A stretch of 64,000 nt of DNA from Mactromeris polynyma (taxonomy: Eukaryota > Mollusca > Bivalvia > Venerida > Mactridae). How positions within the stretch are numbered: position 1 is the first letter of the stretch; every line of letters begins with the position of its first letter. The stretch is taken from the NCBI GenBank assembly GCA_032209605.1, contig JASFXZ010000014.1:6034912-6098911 (forward strand). Reading direction: 5' to 3'. The notes beneath the pieces were generated by a model. It was not told the origin of the DNA and did no database searches. It was given only the letters and a program-made list of their open reading frames with translations. A program made the position numbers and the translations under genes. Shown here one piece after another: positions 11,023 to 24,500 of the stretch.

Positions 11023-11066
11023 CCAAAAATCTAAATACCATTACTAAATGGTATTTAGGTCTTTGG
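11023..11066. repeat. Hairpin: 20-bp stem, 4-base loop
   Basis: CCAAAAATCTAAATACCATT pairs with AATGGTATTTAGGTCTTTGG across a four-base loop, with three mismatches. No further structure is visible. It may be a decayed palindromic element; there is no support for a microRNA. Confidence 0.6.
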
Positions 11067-12317
11067 AGACACTTATATGCGGGGCTATAGGCCTATTCTC
11101 AATGCAATCTATCAACACTCTCTATACTCTTTAGTATTACTGCCGTCTGCTTCTACTTTATTTCTTTTTTTAAATGAACATTATTTTCTTGATTTTACTC
11201 CTTCATACATGTGTCCCTTTTGTGCCTTGGCGCGCCGAAATGTCTTATAATACGGGGATCGACATCGTGAGAGAGATGTTTGGTAAGACGATAGCGATGA
11301 CGTAAGTAATTAGTTTGCTTATTAGCCTTGTTCGAACAAAACAACACAATTTGGACCGATCGCGTTGTTGATCTGTTGCTTCTGTTGGTGAATGTCATAG
11401 TTCGAATTTATTGATATTCTACGCTTCATTGTCATACTTATGCTCGGCATATGAAATTCAAGAACACCAATTTTTGACAGAGCTAAGACGATCTTTATTT
11501 GGAGTGTACTAGTAAGTGGATAAGTATAATTCGGATAAGAATATATTTTCATCTACAATGTCCGCATGACCTGAATATTGACATGTTCTCATGTATCATT
11601 CACAAGTTTATAATTATTGTAATAATTTTTGCTTGATTTCTTCTCGTTCTGACTTAAGTTAATTGGGTAGCTTATATTTCTGATCAGATGTGACCACTAA
11701 CTGACTAGTCATTCACCTGTCAATATTTTGGCCCAGGGGGGACTGGCGGGTAGAGCGAGGGAAATTATACTTTTTTTATTTTTTGGGGTCTAATTCCTCA
11801 CATAGAGACAATCATTTTGTTTGAATCCCAACAGCAAATATTCTAATTCCCCACTTCCATACATGCCATATCTCAAGCCGTGAGACCTTATCTCACGTAT
11901 TTTCATGCTTCCTCACAGTCTAACACCGTTAGATTAAACCTCACGTAAAATTGAACCTCCAAGAAAAAATCACTAATCGGGCAAAATTTTGTATCTCGGA
12001 CATGCTATGACGCTTCGATACTACCCGAAAATGCCGATTAAAGGTAAACGTAATATTAGCAAAGTTGACACTTTGTTGATTGGCTTTGATCAGCTGTTGA
12101 TTGGCGTGTTTTTTACCACCTCGGGCAGTATGTTGTTTGTTAAAGCGGTAATTTGGCTTTAATCATCTTATTGACAGGAAAGGTGTTAATCTGCTTGTTT
12201 TAATGCAGGGTTTTCCCTGACGCACAAATTTGTGCGTTTTGATGTACATTTTGGTTAAATAAATAAAAAAAACGAAAAAAAATCTTACTTTGATCCGTCA
12301 TTTATATCTATCACCCG
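11067..12317. other. Stretch without recognised gene
   Basis: No gene recognised. Contains homopolymer-rich tracts (A runs near 12265 and 12280). Open frames at 11195-11552 minus show no known motif. Confidence 0.45.
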
Positions 12318-12365
12318 CAGGCCCGTAGCTGGGCATACGCACATACGACCGTGCGTATCATCATT
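12318..12365 (+). repeat. Dispersed repeat end (GGCCCGTAGCTGGGC)
   Basis: GGCCCGTAGCTGGGC followed by CGTGCGTATCATCA. The same two words occur at 15968-16005, where the first is inverted (GCCCAGCTACGGCCC) and the second direct. These could be two family members or the two ends of one degraded element of about 3.7 kb. Confidence 0.5.
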
Positions 12366-12959
12366 TTCAAAAGTCGAAACACTAAAAACTTTAAATCAGC
12401 ATTAAAAATCGAAGGCTGGGGGGGGATGAAGGGTTACAGCGCAGCTATTTAACTATACGTATATATATTGACATTAACCAAGTACATACAACATCACCAT
12501 TATTTTAGATATGGAATATAACTGCTTCTTAAAAGTTTAATCATATACATGCTATTCTTAGGTTAAAGGCTTTATGGATAAACAATGACAGATTTTTAAC
12601 TACAGTCTTATTTTCTAAGCTTTAATATTTTAACAAATTTTGGTATATTGTATTTGGTAACACCTATTATTGTTATACTGGACTGGAACTTCATGTGTAC
12701 AAATAGAAAAGAGAGCATTTTATCAGTAACAAACTAAACTTAAGGTAATGTCCTTATCCTGCAGATGTGAAGTTATTTAGTCAAGAACTACATTATTTAT
12801 ATCATACGAACAATAGCATCTCCAGGAATATAATAGTTATGTATTAACATATTTGACAGTTGTTGTTTGCATACACTTTATTATCACCAACGGACAGACG
12901 AACTTACGGGATCCTTTCAGACAAATAATTATATGTTTAATATGGAGATAATTAAATGG

Positions 12960-13297
12960 CAGGTGGTGGTGAAATTCATGCCTGGTGTGCAGACGGAAAT
13001 GGAGGACCCAGGCGACTGCCTGTTGGAAGCGTTGGGTCAGGCAAATAAGGACCTCTCCCCAAATGTCTGTGCCTGTATGTCTATATTGTTAGCCTGTGTC
13101 AACAGCGACAGTCGAATGGTCCGTTAGCACGATGCGACATATTAAGACCTATTTGCGAAGTACGATGACCACTGAAAGACTCAGTGGTCTTGATCTCCTC
13201 AATATCTATAGAGAGAAGGAGATAGATAGTGATGCAGTGTTTGAAATATTTCCCAGGAAAATTGAAAGACGCCTGGCTCTTTTATTTAGGATTTAAA
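12960..13297 (+). pseudogene. hAT-type transposase C-terminal relic
   Basis: A plus frame ending with TAA at 13297 reads PVSTATVEWSVSTMRHIKTY, then LRSTMTTERLSGLDLLNIYR and finally RRLALLF. This is the typical end of the C-terminal dimerisation region of hAT transposases (the family of zinc-finger MYM-type and KRBA/THAP-like domesticated proteins): a 'P-S-x-x-x-E-R-x-FS-x-x' stretch, then 'K-x-xLR-x-x-M-x-x-x-RL'. The canonical Cys/Ala-Glu-Arg-Ser-Phe is degraded to Val-Glu-Trp-Ser-Val. The frame has an in-frame stop just upstream (TAG at about 13090), and the rest of the transposase is missing or unrecognisable. An overlapping frame (12867-13127) may carry the frameshifted upstream part. Confidence 0.75.
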
Positions 13298-15960
13298 CGT
13301 GCCTAAACTACACTCATTTAATGTATATGGCTTACGTTTTAATGAGGGTAAACATATGCCGTTATACATGCAATGTATCATTTTAGTATAAATAGAAATA
13401 CATGTACATGTACAAACAAACTTTATGTCTCTGTTATCTTTAGTAGCTCTGTTCCATAATGCCATGTTAAATTGAGGATGTGAACATTGAAGACACTATT
13501 AGAGTCAGTTTATACTGACTTTACTATAATGCTATGTAAATGTTTGTTTTATATTGGTGTGAATGTTGACGGACAATGTATTTTTTTTAATAAACGGTCC
13601 CTATAATAAATAAAAATTTCGACTCCGTTTATATCAAACTATATCATTAAACGGGTTTGGATATCCAAAACGCATTCAGAGTTCACCATTTGCACTCGAC
13701 TATTCAACAAATCTCCGGGGAAGTACCCTCCATGTCCAACAATATCGCTTATCGCATCGGCCAAAAATCGATATTTCCAGTCGTCTAATTTGCATCGATT
13801 AGATGGGGAACGCTACATATTTATTATTCACAAGTTTCAACCAGATTTGGAAACCGCAATGTATCGTCTTTTCAATCGTATAAAAATATTGATATTTTTT
13901 AGATGTTTAGGCGGGGGAATTTACAGTTTTCTTGAGCCACCCAGTTTCTTATTGAAATCAGTGTGAACAATGGTTAGTCTCTCCTGTGACAAGTTTAATC
14001 TCCACACGTGGTCTCTTTAGATATTATCTTGATCTAACTATTCACTGTTTATATGTCCGTGACTTGACCATGGTTTATGGTGGTAAGTGTAGACTGCAGT
14101 TATAGTGTAAAGCTTCATGAAATTAATTTCTTCTTGGAGATCATATCGCGACTCTTGTGTCGTATTTTCTTTAGTAGCAGCTTAATTTCAATTGTGATAA
14201 ACATTTTGTTTTATTCAGCGCAAAGATATAGGCAGTGGTCACTGAAAGTATCGCGCACAAACATGCATAAGTACAAAATGTGTGTAAAAATCGATTATCA
14301 TCTCTGTCAGACAGTAGATGAACTGCATGAGAATTTTCCGCAGATTGATTTGACGCTCGCAAGGGCCGTTTTTGAGACAATTTAAACCATCTTAGATGCT
14401 TAAAAGCCAGGAGCTTCAGCGGCCCCCCTAGACCCTTGCTGAATTTTCAGCTGATTTGAAATTTTGCAATCTCATGAATAAACACTTATACTTAGACATG
14501 TATATACTATAATCAAATATTTCACTGAAGCGATCAAGAATTTATGACAGTTGCAACATTCAGTTGTTTATTGTTAAACAATCTAAAATGCATTATGAGG
14601 ATGCGTTCTTCAAAAAGTAAGCAATTTATTGATGGTTATGCAGTACATATGTATTTTATGAAATGCATAAAATTGCTTCAGATTTTAATCTTTAAGTTGT
14701 TAAGCATTGGTCTGGTGAATTTTATTACATGAACGTAATCATAGGAACAGATTGTGAAATTTTAAATTGTTGTTGATGTGCCGACAAATAGTGTAAGGTG
14801 GTGCAAAACGGCCATATTAAGCAACATTTTACGATATAATAATAACCACGAGTTTGATCAAGCACATAATTATATACACTGTATAAATTAGATTTGAAAT
14901 ATCACCTCCTATATGCATCTAGCGTGTCGAATTTAAAGCTACGAACATTTAATTTTGGAAAATATGAGTACTTCAGGATGTCATCAGATGAACCAGGGAG
15001 TTAAACTGTAAAAGAAAACTGTAGTTCATGTGAAACAACAATTAACATCCTTCGGTGTCGAGACTAGTTATTCAACCACATTGACTAAGCCAGGAAAGAA
15101 AGGATTACTTAGACAAAGCTGTAAGACCGTATGTGCAACCTGCGTATCAGGACATCACTTGTTCAGCTCCAACAATCCAGTGATATTATTGACTGTTTGA
15201 TTTTGTTTGTCTACGATTTTGTAATTTTCTCGTAATAGTAAATATAGTAGTGATAAATAAACATGTGCGCCTTGTTTGATTTTCTGTCATTTATTTCCTT
15301 ATTGTGGATTAAATACACCTTTAATGTACTATCACTGAATACTATCCTGAAAAAAGTAAGTAAAAAAACAAAAGCTATAAGACCATTACATCTAAAGCTA
15401 TATGAAAATGATCTGTTAAAACATGGGTGATATGAAATGGCCAAAAACCCCATTTCCGTCATAGAACATTCAATGATGTTCAGATGTCGTCGCCAAAACA
15501 AAATGACGTTGCTGTGAGCATGACACGTGTTGTCTTTAAAACGTTATAAAATGACAATGAAGTAGTATAGAGTCATACGGTTGAAAACCTGAAAATCGAA
15601 AATTTGTCATTAAGCCCCGTATTCTTGGAGAACGACCCATATAATTATATTGGTCCCAGGTTTCATCAACAAAATCGAACTCTAAATGTTTTTTTCTTTA
15701 TAATAATAATACATAATGTTTTAAACGTTTATAGGATAAATAGATCTAAGATAGCCCGAGGCTACATGTTAATGTGTTATACCAGTTATCAATCGGTGAT
15801 CATCGGAAAATTTACGATCACTAACGGAAACTTCCGACAGACTGACTGCTGACCGAAAGCCCCATTGATATCGATCTGCATCAATTGGATTTATCTGATA
15901 AGCGATATTGTTCAGTATGGTACCCCCGCTATACAAACGAGGGGGACACCCCCTCCTTCT
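13298..15960. other. Stretch without recognised gene
   Basis: AT-rich. The longest frames (14077-14385 plus; 15211-15501 minus) have no recognisable domain, low-complexity composition and no plausible splice context. A tandem AATAAA cluster near 13590-13615 may mark the 3' end of the decayed hAT element. Confidence 0.45.
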
Positions 15961-16006
15961 ATCCCCCAGTCGTGCGTATCATCAAAAACAGCCCAGCTAC
16001 GGCCCT
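15961..16006 (-). repeat. Dispersed repeat end (inverted GGCCGTAGCTGGGC)
   Basis: CGTGCGTATCATCAAAAACA followed by GCCCAGCTACGGCCC, the inverted partner of the block at 12318. It is preceded by GC-rich CCCCCGCTATACAAACGAGG (from about 15923). Confidence 0.5.
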
Positions 16007-17375
16007 GACCCGTATATCCAATGTATCAAAGAATCAAAATGACACTTCAAAAAGCAATGTTCACACAATAAAAGCATTAACTGTTACAATAGAATGTTAA
16101 ATTTCTATCACTTGAACTGTAAAACAGTCCACTATTGGTATTTAAAAACTTCAAAACTCGGTGAAATGAGGCAAATGACAAAGATCATATAGGCACATGT
16201 AAGACAGGCAATATTGCTAGCTTTGACGTAATACTGTGCTCTCTGTGACGTAATACCGTCGGGCAGATCAAAGGGGTTAGTTTGGAAGATATTTAAGACT
16301 AGTTTCGACACTTCGGTTGGATCAAAGGTTAGAAAACGGCTATTGGGTACCGTACTTATTCTAATAGATGCATATAAGTCTTAAAAAAATAAGTGACTTT
16401 TAGTGATTTTTTACCTTTATTAAATGCCTACTCCTCTCAAAATGTAACACCTTGAGGTATTTATTAGGAAATATGTTTTAATGTATACAATAGTTGCATA
16501 CCAGTATGTCGTGACTGAGTATCATATCTGGTCACTTGTATAAATGACCCCCAAATGAAGCCCCTAGGGGTCACTGTGGCCCCCTCAAAGAAAATTCAAG
16601 GGAAAACCCTATTAAATGCTAATTGATGAAGGAATTTACGACAAAGTAACATACGTAAAATTTAATTGGTTTGGCGACTGCATGTACATTTATGATGATG
16701 ATAATTAGTTTTTCACGATATTAGGTTCTTTTGATAATAAAATACTTAAAAATGAGTTTACAAAGCTGTATTAAGCGCCCCCAAAAATAGTGATTTCAGT
16801 CTCACTTATTTTTCCCAAATCTCACTTAAAAACAGCCCTGCTGAGGAAAATCTCACTTATTGACCTTCTGAAAATATAGCATGTATGCACTTCCAGGATC
16901 TATTAAAAATCAGACCTAAGTCCTGGGGCAAAACATTGATAAGTGCGCAAGTTGTGGACTACTTTTTTCTTTAACTCAAAATAAATTAAAACGGCAGTAA
17001 GATGATTTGATTGTTTTGGGTTTTATGATGTTTCACGCTTCTAGGTTACCAACCAGAACTAACCTGTTCTTTTGCAAGCAACTGATCTTTTTTCCACTTA
17101 AATTTGAGTTCAGAAAGTGGAATGCACATTCATTGGATCCATTATCTTTAGTCATAAAAAACGCATGCGTGGCTGGGTTTTGGCACCCACAACCTCTAGA
17201 TTAGCATTCAAGCCCTCTACAGACTGAGCGAACATGGCTGACTGGCAATAGGATGAAAACTAGATTCTATAATTATGATGGTGATGGAAAATTAATTTTA
17301 GAAAATAAATTTTCCTTCAAATGAGACTTCTTAAGCTGTATAGAACTTTGAATGTTATGGATAGTGACTACATTC
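16007..17375. other. Stretch without recognised gene
   Basis: No gene recognised. Contains scattered AATCTCACTTATT-like words at about 16800-16860, which look like a small decayed repeat. A KICS2 promoter or 5' exon could lie here but cannot be identified by eye. Confidence 0.4.
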
Positions 17376-18176
17376 ACATGCTCTGCTCCATGATTCATGA
17401 AAGAGCAGTAACTCCAAACATGCTCTGCTCCATGATTCATGAAAGGGCAGTAACTCCAAACATGCTCTGTTCCATGATTCATGGAAGAGCAGTAACTCCA
17501 AACATGCTCTGCTCCATGATTCATGAAAGAGCAGTAACTCCAAACATGCTCTGCTCCATGATTCATGAAAGGGCAGTAACTCCAAACATGCTCTGCTCCA
17601 TAATTCATGAAAGGGCAGTAACTCCTAACATGCTTTGCTCCATGATTCATAAAAGGGCAGTAACTCCAAACATGCTCTGCTCCATGATTCATGAAATGGC
17701 AGTAACTCCAAACATGCTCTGCTCCATGATTCATGAAAGGGCAGTAACTCCAAACATGCTCTGCTCCATGATTCATGAAATGGCAGTAACTCCAAACATG
17801 CTCTGCTCCATGATTCATGAAAGGGCAGTAACTCCAAACATGCTCTGCTCCATAATTCATGAAAGGGCAGTAACTCCGAACATGCTCTGCTCCATGATTC
17901 ATGAAAGGGCAGTAGCTCCAAACATGCTCTGCTCCATGATTCATGAAAGAGCAGTAACTCCAAACATTCTCTGCTCCATGATTTATGAAAGGGCAGTAAC
18001 TCCGAACATGCGCTGCTCCATGATTCATGAAAGGGCAGTAACTCCAAACATGCTCTGCTCCATGATTCATGAAAGAGCAGTAACTCCAAACATGCTCTGC
18101 TCCATGATTCATGAAAGGGCAGTAACTCCGAACATGCTCTGCTCCATGATTCATGAAAGGGCAGTAACTCCAAACA
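17376..18176. repeat. 42-bp minisatellite upstream of KICS2, about 19 copies
   Basis: Units of 42 bp (ACATGCTCTGCTCCATGATT, then CATGAAAGGGCAGTAACTCC). Divisible by three, it leaves a 301-codon plus frame and 293- and 187-codon minus frames, all periodic with 14 residues. I do not call them genes. The array ends 330 bp before the first supported KICS2 exon and therefore lies in its upstream region or a 5' UTR intron. Confidence 0.93.
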
Positions 18177-18515
18177 GACTAATTGCAATTAAATATTTCA
18201 TTCAAGGTTCAAGTTTTTGTTATTAATTTGCGCTTTAACTGTTTATCTGCTTACAATGTTATTCAATCTTTGTTGTTGCAATTTTTTGTATTCGCGAGTC
18301 TTGGACCCCTCCCATCACATTATAATAGAATTGTACATATTAATGCTGTCTTTTGTATGTAGCTTCTTCAATTTGTCAACTTTAATTTGTTTAAACAGAA
18401 TTTTATTCATGTTTGTACCTTCTGGTGACCTTATATAGTTCTTGAAATATTTTTTTATTTCTTTACCATTAACTTGCATATAGTTATATCAATTTGTCAT
18501 TTCAGGACAAGCACC

Positions 18516-21500
18516 ATGTCTCAGTCATCAACATCAACACCAACACCTACAAGTCCAACGTCACCAGTTGGTGCTAAAGAAGAAGGTGTTCTCCAGTCTT
18601 TTTTCTTGTTTCTTAGCCAGTTTGCATTTGATAAGGCCAAGGAACTGGTGGTAATTATTTCTTTGTTAGTTAATTGGTATATTTCATTCAGAAGGTACCA
18701 TTGCAGTGTTGTTGTTTATAAACATTTAAACCTCACTTAAAGACCAGCTCAGTAATAAGACCACCTCAAAATTAAGAACACAATTTTCAGGTCCATTGTC
18801 ACTGTTTTCCTCGTCAACCTCAATATTAAGACCATTTTTTCAAGGGTTCCAAGTGTGGTCTAATTATTGAGGTTTTACTGTATATGGAATGGTGATGGGG
18901 CCCTATAAGAGGGGAAAGAGTGTCTGTAGGGGAAAATAGGGGGAATAATTCACTTGTCAAAGTAAACAGATTAGTACCATAATATATATGTGATATTACC
19001 CAGTCTGTGTTTTCTGACTGAAAGTATTAACTGTAGTGTTACAGGCAAATTTTAAAAGAATCATACATTTCACAGAGGAGAATTGGGCCAAATTTTGATC
19101 CACTTGGGCCTGAAAAAACATTACTGCTGCATTTGCGACAGGTTATGCTGTTATTGCGGCTGTATAAATTTGACAATTCATTAAACCTTGCATAGTTACT
19201 AATGCTCTGTGATGTAAATGAAAAAAAAGAGATAAATGCCTTTATTGTTTTAATAAAGGTTGCACTGTTTATTCAAATTGGTTACTTTAAGAAATCACTA
19301 ATTATGTAATCAATCTATTAGTTTCTAGATCTTGTTGGAGGTCTATATGAGTTGTGTTATAAACCACAATTTGAAGGTTATGTATTGTTTTTACAAGGGA
19401 TGTCAACAAACATAAGTCCGAATATTCGAATACTGATTCGGCGCTCAAATAACAATAAAAAATCAATATATAAAAGCTAAAAGCAAAAGTATATATTTTT
19501 ATGTTCTTGTCATCATTCAATGACTTGAATGACATGTTACATGTGAAATGATACCTACAGGTGTTATTACATGTCTTATTTCAAGTTGTACATTAGAGGG
19601 CCAAAAGAGAAACTTTAACACTCTGGTGATGACATTTTGGCCCTGTCATTAATCTGTTCTTGCGCATTTACATTGAACTTAATCTTTCTTTTACAAGTAA
19701 GACAATGTTGAATTAATATTTCTCCATGTAAAAAAATTAATTACAATAGAAATTCTTAAAGGTAGTTTCAGCACACTGCATGTTGGAATACAAACGATGC
19801 AAACTGTTTAGGCCCAAGAAGTGCCGAGTACTGGTTTGGGAATTCCAACCTCTTCTGTAAGTGACATTGTTTCCAGAAAATGTCACATGTGATGTCACTA
19901 TGTGCAAACAGGAAACAATATTTATGGTCACTTAGTTTTCATATTGCCATATGGGGCAAATATCTATCGGTACATGATGACATCACATGTGACATTTTCT
20001 GGAAATGACCTCACTAATAGAAGAGGTGGCGCTCATATGTTATTTGATTACTTTCAGTGTATTGATTTTTATGGCATATATACTTTTAGGACAAAGAAAG
20101 AGAACTGCACAAACCATCATTTGGATCATCGTGGGCTCTGATGGTTCACTCCCTTAACCAATTCTCAGTTGCTGAAAAGACTTACATGTCACTAGGATTT
20201 CTTCAGCAGAAACGATTTGGACGCGCAAAAGAAGTATGTAATTTTTTTGTCCACTTCATTCCCACTTTGTTGCAAGCTTCCCTAAATTATATCAATTGAC
20301 TTTTGATCAGAAATAGTCACAATAATTATCTGCCAAAAAGAAATTTTGTCAAAATGTACTGGTTTTGAGTGTGTGGTAGCTTGTTCAACTTACTAGATAT
20401 TTGGTCAGCGATGTTGCACAAAGCTACAGGTCCTGTTTGAAACTTGTCTGACATGTCAGATGTATGGGCTATATATACATGCACTATGCTATAGAAGAGA
20501 TAAAGGGAGAGAACTTGTGTGCATGAAATAATGGTACAGTATATGAGTAAATAATCTGTTGAATGCAGATGATAAATAAAACCAGATGCTGTCATACAAT
20601 CTTAATTATGTTACAATTTAAAAAATTAAACATGAAACTCATTTTGTAGTTACCAGGGGTTCCATTTGACCCTGGAGTTGACCCTTTGACCCCTGGAATT
20701 TCCAAAACGCCATATTTTGACCTTCAGGATTCTGGCTGAAAGGTCAATTTTTCTCTAAATTATAGATATTTTGGCTATAAAATAGTAAAATCTGGTAAGA
20801 AATTATCTAATTGACCCTTGAGATTCAGCCCCTAGTGATACTCCTGATTTAATAGCCAGTGGATCAGCCACTTCAGTGATGTTTGTGCTTTTTTATTAGA
20901 TGTTTCAGACCCTAAAGAACTCATACAATGCGTTACTTGGGGAGTTAAGACAGATTGAGGACTCGGTCAAGCAGCAGGAGCACACAGAATACGGGCTTCC
21001 AGGTCCGGCGATGGAATTTGAGCTGCTTTTGTCTCATCTATGCGGACAGCTTTGTGAATACATCATTGCTCGACAGAAAACCATGGACTTGTATCCTTCT
21101 GTAAAACTTATGTACATCTAGATTCTGACAATACTGTGGGAGAAACTTCCTGAATGGCAAATCAGGGGATTTCCCTTTTCTGCTTTTAGATTGGGAATTG
21201 TGTAACTATATTTAGATTTTTAATTCATGTTTGGGATGCAAAACGTCACTTATAAATAGGGAAGTCATTGATACAATCGATATCGATTTATCGACGATTT
21301 TTGTGTCAATAGATATTCAATACAAATATCGATATTATGCTGGGAAAATACTGGAGAATACAGTCTAAAAATGTGCCAAAAAAGCGTAATGTCACTTCGT
21401 AGTCAGCCCCTTGTTAAAACTGACAGCCCTACAAGTTAGTCAGCCCCTTGTTAAAACTGACAGCCCTACGAGTTAGTCAGCCCCTTGTTAAAACTGACAG

Positions 21501-24500
21501 CCCTGCGAGTTAGTCAGCCCCTTGTTAAAACTGACAGTCCTACGAGTTAGTCAGCCCCTTGTTAAAACTGACAGCCCTACAAGGGTTGTCCTATTAAATC
21601 GTAGACAATGGCTGGAAAACAACAAAACATTAACAAAAGTTCTCAATTTTTTTATTGGTATCAACATCTTCTCAATAGGTATACAAAATTATATTGGACA
21701 GTCTCACAAATTGTTGAAATGACATTAAAAGGTATAACAGGACATACAGATATGCGGCGCGCATATTGACGTCATAACGTTGTTTTGTGATTTTGATGTG
21801 TCTGACATTTACTCTTTCTCGAAATATTCGCCGCCATATTGTACGCATTTTTATGGCACTGCATCCAACTCGCAAACACAGATTTAAACCAGTCCTTATT
21901 TAGACTTTTGTTAAATACTTGAATTGCATACTTGATCTCATCGCGATTTTCAAACTTTCGCCCTCACAGATGAGACTTGAGAGCCGGAACGTAAGCAGAA
22001 TCCAGGAGTTCGAGGTCCTGTGAGTATGTGAATGATCCACTCTCTGAAATCCGAGATTGTCAAAATCTCTTATGCCACTTGAATACTTGCAACACATTAC
22101 TGTGCTGCTCAACAGATTTTATCTTCTGCAGAGTGTCTCTGAGGGTCATTCCGCACTCCACACATAATCTCATGACTGCATGATGCGCCGCTGCTTTCCC
22201 AGATGTCGCCATTTTTTCAAAATTCACTATACACCAATTTGCGTAAAATAGCGCCATGCGGAAATAACAGACATTACATTTATGAAATTTGAAAATATGA
22301 CGTCAAAATGATCAAAGAATACTTGTACGTGTGTAACGTAATTTGGCGGAACAATGAAGTTTGTCACAGATAGGACAAATTAATTAAAGCTAGAGCTATT
22401 TCAGTAATCTTATGAAAAGACGTGCAACTTATTTAAAGCTAGAGCTATTTCAGTATTCTTATGAAAAGACGTGGGCCACTCCTGTGTATGTGAGTTTCTA
22501 TAATGCTACACAAAATACACAAGAATGTTTTATTTTCAAAAGAAAATGCAATAAAACTGATAAAAAATGATTAAATAGTATATGTGTGTAAAATTATTAC
22601 ATTGGAACGTCAAATAATTATGTTTTAGGCATAGTCTACGATTTAATGGGACAACCCTCGTACTTTAATAAACAAACTTCCTGAACTGGAAGTCAGAATG
22701 GCCATTTTGTTTGTCTTATTTCCTCATTGGGAAGTCTGGTGTTTAAATCAGGAAGTCTGAACTTTACCACCAGATTAAATATAAACTGGACAATTTGAAA
22801 ACAATCCAAACTGTGAAAAATTAGATATGCCTTTCCTGTGTAGATATCCAATGTCAAAGTATTGTAGCTCAACAAGAAAGTTTTTATCTGGACAGTTTTC
22901 TACAACCATAAAGAAAGTGAGGTTTTCCTTCCTGAATGTGAATAAAAAATCTACATATTGTAACACACTTCCTGGTCAGGAAGCAGGAACGGGGAATCCC
23001 CTCATTTCCATTCAGGAAGTTTCTCCAACTGAGTTTGACACCTCATTGGTTATATGGTACACTGATTTGAGAATTGAAAAATATAATACTGTAATTATAA
23101 AGTTATTAAGGATTTCTTCTTAACATGCAATTTGGTGATTTCAAACTTATCTAAAATTTCTGCATAACAGTTGATTAGTTCATTTAAAACTTTTTTTGAA
23201 TATCTGAAAATATGATTGACGGAATTTGAGCTCATCTAAAAAAAATGAATATGGTTAGCTATTTTCAATTTGTCTTGAATTTCTTCTTAACATGTGATTA
23301 GCTATGAGCAAGTAAGCACCATGGGTACAAACAAGAACATGAATTATGAAGATTTGGTGAATGTCGTAGCTGACATAATTCAAGTGCACAGTAAAAACTT
23401 CCATCACCCAATTTTAGTCAATCTGAAATCAAGTTTCATGTAAGTGGAAAATCTGTAATCATTATTTACCTTTTAGGAACATGTAAGTATTTATTTCATG
23501 GAAATAGATGTGGAATCTGTGAGCTCTGATCATGGAAATATGAGTGGAATCTGTGAGCTCCGATCATGGAAATATGAGTGGAATCTGTGAGCTCCGATCA
23601 TGGAAATATGAGTGGAATCTGTGAGCTCTGATCATGGAAATATGAGTGGAATCTGTGAGCTCTGATCATGGAAATATGAGTGGAATCTGTGAGCTCCGAT
23701 CATGGAAATATGAGTGGAATCTGTGAGCTCTGATCATGGAAATATGAGTGGAATCTGTGAGCTCTGATCATGGAAATATATGTGGAATCTGTGAGCTCCG
23801 ATCATGGAAATATGAGTGGAATCTGTGAGCTCTGATCATGGAAATATGAGTGGAATCTGTGAGCTCCGATCATGGAAATATGTGGGAATCTGTGAGCTCC
23901 GATCATGGAAATATGAGTGGAATCTGTGAGCTCAGATCATGGAAATATGTGGGAAATCTGTGAGCTCTGATCATGGAAATATGTGGGGAATCTGTGAGCT
24001 TCGATCATGGAAATATGTGGGAAATCTGTGAGCTCTGATCATGGAAATATATGTGGAATCTGTGAGCTCCGATCATGGAAATATGAGTGGAATCTGTGAG
24101 CTCAGATCATGGAAATATGTGGGAAATCTGTGAGCTCTGATCATGGAAATATGTGGGGAATCTGTGAGCTTCAATCATGGAAATATGTGGGAAATCTGTG
24201 AGCTCTGATCATGGAAATATATGTGGAATCTGTGAGCTCTGATCATGGAAATATGAGTGGAATCTGTGAGCTCAGATCATGGAAATATGAGTGGAATCTG
24301 TGAGCTCAGATCATGGAAATATGTGGGGAATCTGTGAGCTTCGATCATGGAAATATGTGGGGAATCTGTGAGCTTCGATCATGGAAATATGTGGGGAATC
24401 TGTGAGCTTCGATCATGGAAATATGTGGGGAATCTGTGAGCTTCGATCATGGAAATATGTGGGGAATCTGTGAGCTTCGATCACGGAAATATGAGGGGAA

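Noticed and set aside
14077..14385. 102-codon open frame as a gene
   Set aside because: No recognisable domain, biased hydrophobic composition and a shadow frame on the other strand.
17273..18226. 293- and 301-codon open frames on opposite strands
   Set aside because: Both are translations of the same 42-bp array.
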